The translations under genes were made by a program, and so were the position numbers. A stretch of DNA of 64,000 bases from Macrostomum hystrix (taxonomy: Eukaryota > Platyhelminthes > Macrostomidae): positions 19,585,501-19,649,500 of the forward strand of contig CATNEN010000039.1 of NCBI GenBank assembly GCA_950097015.1. The letters run 5' to 3'. This document shows, piece after piece, positions 55,661 to 64,000 of the stretch (position 1 is its first letter; every line of letters begins with the position of its first letter). Below the pieces are notes generated by a model. That model saw nothing but the letters and a program-made list of their open reading frames with translations, did not search any database and was not told the origin of the DNA.

Positions 55661-58642
55661 GTTGGAAAGTTAGATTTTTATGAAAGATTTCGGTTTTTTA
55701 AGATTCATTGTTGGGAAGATTCGGTTTTATGAAGATTCATTGTTTGGAAGATTCGGTTTTGGGAAGATTCGGTTTTATGAAGATTCATTGTTGGGAAGAT
55801 TCGGTTTTATGAAGATTCGTTGTTGGGAAGATTCAGTTTTGGGAAGATTCTGTTTTAAGAAGATTCATTGTTGGGAAGAATCGGTTTTATGAAGATTCAT
55901 TGTTGGGAAGATTCGGTTTTATGAAGATTCATTGTTGGAAGATTCTGTTTTCGGAAGATTCGGTTTTATGAAGATTCATTGTTGGAAGATTCTGTTTTGG
56001 GAAGATTCGGTTTTATGAAGATTCATTGTTGGAAGATTCTGTTTTGGGAAGATTCGGTTTTATGAAGATTCATTGTTGGAAGATTCAGTTTTGGGAAGAT
56101 TCGGTTTTGGGAAGATTCAGTTTTAAGAAGATTCATTGTTGGGAAGATTCAGTTGTTGGGAAGATTCGGTTTTATGAAGATTCATTGTTGGGGAGATTCG
56201 GTTTTATGAAGATTCATTGTTGGGGAGATTCGGTTTTATGAAGATTCATTGTTGGGGAGATTCGGTTTTATGAAGATTCGTTGTTGGGAAGATTCGGTTT
56301 TATGAAGATTCGTTGTTGGGAAGATTCCGTTTTGGGAAGATTCGGTTTTATGAAGATTCATTGTTGGGGAGATTCGGTTTTATGAAGATTCATTGTTGGG
56401 GAGATTCGGTTTTATGAAGATTCATTGTTGGGGAGATTCGGTTTTATGAAGATTCGTTGTTGGGAAGATTCGGTTTTATGAAGATTCTTTGTTGGGGAGA
56501 TTCCGTTTTGGGAAGATTCGGTTTTATGAAGATTCATTGTTGGGAAGATTCAGTTTTGGGAAGATTCCGTTTTGGGAAGATTCGGTTTTATGAAGATTCA
56601 TTGTTGGGAAGATTCAGTTTTGGGAAGATTCTGTTTTATGAAGATTCATTGTTGGGAAGATTCAGTTTTGGGAAGATTCCGTTTTGGGAAGATTCGGTTT
56701 TATGAAGATTCATTGTTGGGAAGATTCAGTTTTGGGAAGATTCGGTTTTATGAAGATTCATTGTTGGGAAGATTCGGTTTTGGGAAGATTCATTGTTGGG
56801 AAGATTCGGTTTTATGAAGATTCATTGTTGGGAAGATTCGGTTTTATGAAGATTCATTGTTGGGAAGATTCGTTTTTATGAAGATTCATTGTTGGGAAGA
56901 TTCGGTTTTATGAAGATTCATTGTTGGGAAGATTTGGTTTTATGAAGATTCATTGTTGGGAAGATTCGGTTTTATGAAGATTCATTGTTGGGAAGATTCG
57001 GTTTTATGAAGATTTATTGTTGGAAAGATTCAGTTTTGGAAAGATTCGGTTTTATGAAGATTCATTGTTGGGAAGATTCGGTTTTATGAAGATTCGGTTT
57101 TGGGAAGATTCGGTTTTAAAAAGATCCATTGTTGGGAAGATTCGGTTTTATGAAGATTCGGTTTTGGGAAGATTCGGTTTTATGAAGATTCATTGTTGGG
57201 AAGATTCGGTTTTATGAAGATTCATTGTTGGGAAGATTCGGTTTTATGAAGATTCATTGTTGGGAAGATTCGGTTTTATGAAGATTTATTATTCGGAAGA
57301 TTCAGTTTTGGGAAGATTCGGTTTTATGAAGATTCATTGTTGGGAAGATTCAGTTGTTGGGATGATTCGGTTTTATGAAGATTCATTGTTGGGAAGATTC
57401 GGTTTTATGAAGATTCATTGTTGGGAAGATTTGGTTTTATGAAGATTCATTGTTGGGAAGATTCGGTTTTATGAAGATTCATTGTTGGGAAGATTCGGTT
57501 TTATGAAGATTCATTGTTGGAAAGATTCAGTTTTGGAAAGATTCGGTTTTATGAAGATTGATTGTTGGGATGATTCGGTTTTATGAAGATTCATTGTTGG
57601 GAAGATTCGGTTTTATGAAGATTCATTGTTGGGAAGATTTGGTTTTATGAAGATTCATTGTTGGGAAGATTCGGTTTTATGAAGATTCATTGTTGGGAAG
57701 ATTCGGTTTTATGAAGATTTATTATTCGGAAGATTCAGTTTTGGGAAGATTCGGTTTTATGAAGATTCATTGTTGGGAAGATTCAGTTGTTGGGATGATT
57801 CGGTTTTATGAAGATTCATTGTTGGGAAGATTCGGTTTTATGAAGATTCATTGTTGGGAAGATTTGGTTTTATGAAGATTCATTGTTGGAAGATTCAGTT
57901 TTGGGAAGATTCGGTTTTGGGAAGATTCAGTTTTAAGAAGATTCATTGTTGGGAAGATTCAGTTGTTGGGAAGATTCGGTTTTATGAAGATTCATTGTTG
58001 GGGAGATTCGGTTTTATGAAGATTCATTGTTGGGGAGATTCGGTTTTATGAAGATTCATTGTTGGGGAGATTCGGTTTTATGAAGATTCGTTGTTGGGAA
58101 GATTCGGTTTTATGAAGATTCGTTGTTGGGAAGATTCCGTTTTGGGAAGATTCGGTTTTATGAAGATTCATTGTTGGGGAGATTCGGTTTTATGAAGATT
58201 CATTGTTGGGGAGATTCGGTTTTATGAAGATTCATTGTTGGGGAGATTCGGTTTTATGAAGATTCGTTGTTGGGAAGATTCGGTTTTATGAAGATTGATT
58301 GTTGGGATGATTCGGTTTTATGAAGATTCATTGTTGGGAAGATTCGGTTTTATGAAGATTCATTGTTGGGAAGATTTGGTTTTATGAAGATTCATTGTTG
58401 GGATGATTCGGTTTTATGAAGATTCATTGTTGGGAAGATTCGGTTTTATGAAGATTCATTGTTGGGAAGATTTGGTTTTATGAAGATTCATTGTTGGGAA
58501 GATTCGGTTTTATGAAGATTCATTGTTGGGAAGATTCGGTTTTATGAAGATCCATTGTTGGGAAGATTCAGTTTTGGAAAGATTCGGTTTTAAAAAGATC
58601 CATTGTTGGGAAGATTCGGTTTTATGAAGATTCAGTTCCTAA
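55661..58642. repeat. Three-kb satellite-like array (about 32-bp unit)
   Basis: Around 95 copies of a unit built from gattcattgttgggaagatt and cggttttatgaa. The two halves (attcattgttggga and attcggttttatga) also occur in unbalanced order. Longer segments are duplicated: about 56070-56460 recurs at 57886-58270, and 57257-57442 recurs at 57690-57875. It lies between WDR12 and the SMD-like gene. Frames with KIHCWEDSVLGRFGFM are by-products. Confidence 0.95.
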
Positions 58643-58924
58643 GACAGATCCTAACTTGATCCACTGAGTAACTGGCTAGGTGAATTAGTGTGGGTGTGTT
58701 CATTCCTGCCCTGTAAAGCAGTCTCAGCCTGTTTAATCCAGATGGCAGTTTGCCAGTTTGAAAGAATATTAGAAACTTTATAAAACGATATAAAAAGTTG
58801 ATCCGGTTTTTTTGGCCAGAGTCAACAAGGCCGTTAGCCCATCTGCCATCTGCTCTGTATTCCAATTTGTTTGCCTCAGAGCGAAAGGCGCATTTTGAAA
58901 CGAAAGAAAAACTTTTTGTAACTT

Positions 58925-58951
58925 ATTCACACACACACACACACACACACC
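58925..58951. repeat. CA microsatellite
   Basis: A simple (ac)n run of about 13 units, about 105 bases upstream of the SMD-like start codon. Confidence 0.9.
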
Positions 58952-59055
58952 GGTTTAAACCACATCGGCCGTCTAGAAAGACTGCGATTATATATTTGAT
59001 TGATTGAAATGCTTCCTTGAAGCGAGACGAGGTTTTCCAAATTTCCAAATAGAAG

Positions 59056-61043
59056 ATGGCATCACGTTTTTATTTCGTCGCTGTACCAGGACAGTTGCTG
59101 CTGCTGCTGGTGCTGCTAAGCCCAGCTGATTGTGGTCGCACCAGCGATCCATTCTACATCATCACCCACATGACCAACAGTCCGCACTCACTAGACTGGT
59201 CAGTTAGGCAGGGCGCCAACGCGCTCGAAGCCGACATTAAATTCGACGGCCACGGCTGGCCGACTAAGTTTGAGCACGGCGGCTTCTGCGACTGTAGCTG
59301 TCCGCATCCCGGATCTTATCACATCTGCAGCCACTCGCTCAGGGGCTGCTCCGGCAGGGGCGCGAGCGCGGGCGCCGCTGAGCACCTGAGGCACATGGCC
59401 CGCTTGCCCGGACTCGCCCTGATCATCCTGGACGGCAAGGTGGACGCCAAGTGGGGCGACAGGTGTGTGGTTCTGTCAATATCAGCCACTATCGGTAGAA
59501 GGAACACACTTTTTCCCCGTTTGGCTTTTCAAAACGATTGGCTAAGTATTTTTGGCGATACAGAAAAAAATATTGGTATTAGAAATAACCATGTAGTCTT
59601 TCTACTGGTAATTCGGAAAAAAGACTCGAATAATAGAAAATTTCTGCGGCACAATAACAGTGTAATGCCTTCGTTATTAATATACTACGAGTATATTCGT
59701 TTATTTTCCCTTGATAACATTCCTACAGACTCGCTACTGCTGGTCGCCGCCTAGTCGAACTGGTTGAGCGCAATCTGTTTGGCAACGGCTATCGCGGCAA
59801 GGTGGTGATTTCCGCCGGTCAGATCAACTGCTTCGAGTACGTCTACGCCGCCGCCAGGGCCGCCGCCGCCACGCGACACAGCGACCAGTATTATTTCTCG
59901 TTTGATCAGGAGTCGAACAACTACCGCGGCGTAGCCGGCATGCTGTCAAGATTCACTAGGCAGCGCGTCTTCGGCACCGGCATCAGCTCCTGCATCCCAG
60001 GCAGCTACCGGTGGGGCATCCAACAGGCTGTTGACGGCGTCCGGCGCGGCGAGATGGGCATGAGCTATATTTGGACACTGGACAAGGTAAATCCGGACAG
60101 TTTGTTAAAACACGCACCATTTTTTGCTTTTATTGGTTCGCCCTGACTTAAATTTCGGTATCGACTTAGGGACTGCTACCAAACTGTATGGTATCGACTT
60201 AGGGACTGCTACCAAACTGTATGGTATCGACTAAGGGACTGCTACCAAGCTAGACGGTATCGACTTAGGGACTGCTACCAAACTGTATGGTATCGACTAA
60301 GGGACTGCTACCAAACTGTATGGTATCGACTAAGGGACTGCTACCAAGCTAGACGGTATCGACTTAGGGACTGCTACCAAACTGTATGGTATCGACTAAG
60401 GGACTGCTACCAAGCTAGACGGTATCGACTTAGGGACTGCTACCAAACTGTATGGTATGGACTAAGGGACTGCTACCAAGCTAGACGGTATCGACTTAGG
60501 GACTGCTACCAAACTGTACGGTATCGACTTAGGGACTGCTACCAAACTGTACGGTATCGACTTAGGGACTGCTACCAAACTGTACGGTATCGACTTAGGG
60601 ACTGCTACCAAGCTAGACGGTATCGACTTAGATGCTGCGAGTACATTGCTACCGTCTGCCCAAACCCATCGCCGTCTCAGGAGTCCTCGATGGATACCTA
60701 CATCAACCTTGGCGTCCATGGCATCATCACGAATCGGCCGGGCCTGCTGCTTAAGCTAGCTCGTCGTCGCGGCCTCCGACTGGCGCGTCCGGGCGACCCG
60801 ATTCCCGTTGCCAGGGTCAACGTTGAGTCACCGAACAACTGCGACTGCGACTATCACCGTGGCGGCTGCACCATCTCGTCGCCGGCGCCGCCATTCCGCG
60901 CTTGCCGCTGCCGCTACAAGGGCTTCTGGACCTGCGGCGGCTCGGTGGTCGGCTGCGACGGTCGTCAGCAGCAGTGCAGAAATCCCGACTCGTCTAGAGC
61001 CTCCTGTAGAATCGGCCGCGGCGACTGCGGCGGCTATCGTTAA
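59056..61043 (+). CDS. Secreted SMD/GDPD-family phospholipase-D-like protein (3 exons)
   Basis: Exons 59056-59462, 59729-60086 and 60681-61043 agree in phase (2, then 0) with GT-AG borders, giving 375 residues. A Leu-rich signal peptide ends near residue 28. The N-terminal block YIITHMTNSPHSLDW has the first catalytic His. ANALEADIKFDG has the Glu and Asp that bind magnesium, FEHGGFCDC the second His, and LIILDGKVD a further metal-binding Asp. Exon 2 has YYFSFDQESNNY and SYIWTLDK; exon 3 has MDTYINLGVHGIITNRP. These are the conserved blocks of the sphingomyelinase-D-like branch of the GDPD family, which cleaves sphingolipids or lysolipids by transphosphatidylation. Venom enzymes of some spiders are members, but most family members are not venom components and nothing here indicates toxicity. 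The last 70 residues form a Cys-rich tail. Intron 2 is a 33-bp minisatellite. Confidence 0.88.
60165..60632. repeat. Minisatellite in the SMD-like intron 2 (about 33-bp unit)
   Basis: About 14 copies of ggtatcgacttagggactgc plus taccaaactgtat or taccaagctagac. The two endings alternate irregularly. The last partial unit merges into the 3' intron end about 50 bases before the acceptor at 60680. Confidence 0.94.
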
Positions 61044-61264
61044 GGCTACGGAGATACGGGAAGTAGAGAGCTAACAATTAGTGAAGAGAAGGCGAAGAGG
61101 TGTTTGCTCACAAGCTATTTTTAAGAGTTGATTGATAAAAATATAGAATCCGTCGGTGCTTGGCTTATTTCTGTCGAATTTGAGTTGACTTGTACGCGGC
61201 TTATTTTTGCAGAAATCTCCGTAGATCGTACCTGTACTACAAAATATAACCTTGGTGGTAAAAT

Positions 61265-61600
61265 TCTACACTTTCGGAGAATCTCAAAGGGATATCTTTC
61301 TAAAAGGGAGAGTCTAAGTGGGGAAATCCTGTTACTACAAGGGAGAATCTTAGTGGGGAAATCCTGTTACTAAAAGGGAGAATCTCAGTGGGGAAATCCT
61401 GTTACTACAAGGGAGAATCTTAGTGGGGAAATCCTGCTACTACAAGGGAGAATATTAGTGGGGAAATCCTGCTACTACAAGGGAGAATCTCAGTTGGGAA
61501 ATCCTGCTACTACAAGGGAGAATCTCAGTTGGGAAATCCTGCTTCAACGTAGAGATAATCTCAGGGTCGAAATCTGGCCAATTCAATGCGAAATTTTAGT
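61265..61600. repeat. Minisatellite downstream of the SMD-like gene (about 35-bp unit)
   Basis: About seven copies of ggaaatcctgttactacaag plus ggagaatcttagtgg. Possibly within the 3' UTR of the SMD-like gene, as it starts about 220 bases after the stop. Confidence 0.9.
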
Positions 61601-62656
61601 GGTGGAATCTTCTAGAAAAAATATGAATCTCATCGGCGAAATCTCACTGGAGAATCCCAATGTTAGTCAACTACTGGTTGCTTTATTTTGGACACTTATT
61701 AAAAACGTCACTACAATATAGTAATAAAAGAAGTTCAATAAAAGACAGGAAAATAAGTAAAGCAAAGGAAAGGCAAATTGGGAAAAGCGGTCATAGTTTG
61801 TCTTTGATTTTGATTTTTTTGATTTTGCGAGGGAAGACCAACTATAAAGCAAACTGCATAACGTAGCAATTTTGAAAGCATGAAAACAACTTAAGTAACT
61901 TTAATAAAAAAACCTTTGCCTTATTAAATTTAGGTCTTGCTAAAATAAAATACAGATCAAAACATACTAGCAACTAAATATAAAGTTTTATAGGAAAATC
62001 ATTTGGTTATTTTTCTAAGAATAAAATTCGAGCACAAGTCAGGTTATATTAAAATTAAAGTGTAGGTACAAAAGTTAAGCATAATTAGATTGATTCGGAG
62101 AAATATCACAGCACAGCTTTGATTTGTTATTGAAGCATGGAGCGAGTTTGTACAATTAACTACTTTATTAATCTTTTCGGTTTTTATACTTTAAAAGGCC
62201 ATTGACAGTTTTTAGATCAGGGCTGCATTGGATATGCAAAGAATCAGTCATTTTTTTTAATTTCACTATTGCGTGGAAAGTGGTAAAGTGATTTATAAGT
62301 GAAACTAATTTTGGATACTTATTAAAATCGCACTTGTTAAAAAAGTATACCGTTTTTTTAAATTTCTAATAAACAAAAAATAAACATTTTTTGTAATCTT
62401 TAATACAGCAGTACAAGTTCAGTCAACTTCCGATCTTCCCGTTTTCCCTTTCTGTATTTTAAATTGGCGCCAAAATTACGTACTTTATATTTTCTATGTG
62501 CCTCTTAATACAAACTTCAATTGCGAATTTAAAAGTATGCTTTAAGTTTTTTATTTCGATTTTTTAACGATATATATTTACCACAAAATATCTATCTAGA
62601 TTTCGTTATACTTTTGGCGCGAATTTAAGATTTTATATGTCCTGTATAGCAGTAGT
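61601..62656. other. AT-rich spacer between converging genes
   Basis: Separates the SMD-like gene (+) from the zinc-finger gene (-). AT-rich, with no exon or repeat recognised. Confidence 0.45.

Positions 62657-64000
<1,344 letters not shown>

Noticed and set aside
55680-58051. Serial frames coding KIHCWEDSVLGRFGFM
   Set aside because: They come from the 32-bp array and are broken at each indel between units.

Overview
The window is nuclear DNA of an animal. The genes have short exons with GT-AG introns, standard code, and metazoan families: a PTP1B-like phosphatase, an AF10-like PHD protein, strawberry notch, ELMOD, Ly6 and a ZNF474-like protein. Exons are GC-rich and spacers are AT-rich. 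tRNA-derived SINEs and LINE relics are scattered throughout. I favour a bilaterian invertebrate, perhaps spiralian or flatworm-like, but the sequence alone does not fix the phylum.

Layout. 0.6-2.5 kb (+): a compact, divergent PNPO-like gene. 2.7-7.3 kb (+): a tyrosine phosphatase with a coding 33-bp repeat and a C-terminal membrane anchor, as in PTP1B. 10.0-12.7 kb (+): an AF10/MLLT10-like chromatin reader. 14.5-16.8 kb (-): an ELMO-domain protein. 17.7-27.9 kb (-): strawberry notch in nine coding exons. 32.8-37.5 kb (-): a five-exon gene I do not recognise. 39.6-40.9 and 43.4-44.5 kb (-): two tandem Ly6-like, GPI-anchored protein genes, with a hairpin cluster, SINE pieces and reverse-transcriptase relics between them. 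46.1-49.3 kb: a decayed LINE and LTR-type debris. 51.9-55.3 kb (+): WDR12. 55.7-58.6 kb: a 3-kb satellite-like array. 59.1-61.0 kb (+): a secreted SMD/GDPD-family phospholipase-D-like protein. 62.7 kb to the right edge (-): a C2HC zinc-finger gene that runs off the window.

The most striking property is not one gene. Almost every larger intron carries its own minisatellite, with a unit not shared with the next intron. All eight strawberry notch introns do, as do introns of the PNPO-like, PTP, AF10-like, ELMOD, unnamed, Ly6, WDR12 and SMD-like genes. SINE copies often sit in the same introns.

I assembled gene models by hand from homology, splice-site consensus and reading-phase agreement. UTRs, promoters and polyadenylation sites were not resolved. 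The genes look like ordinary independent loci; nothing suggests an operon or a shared pathway.
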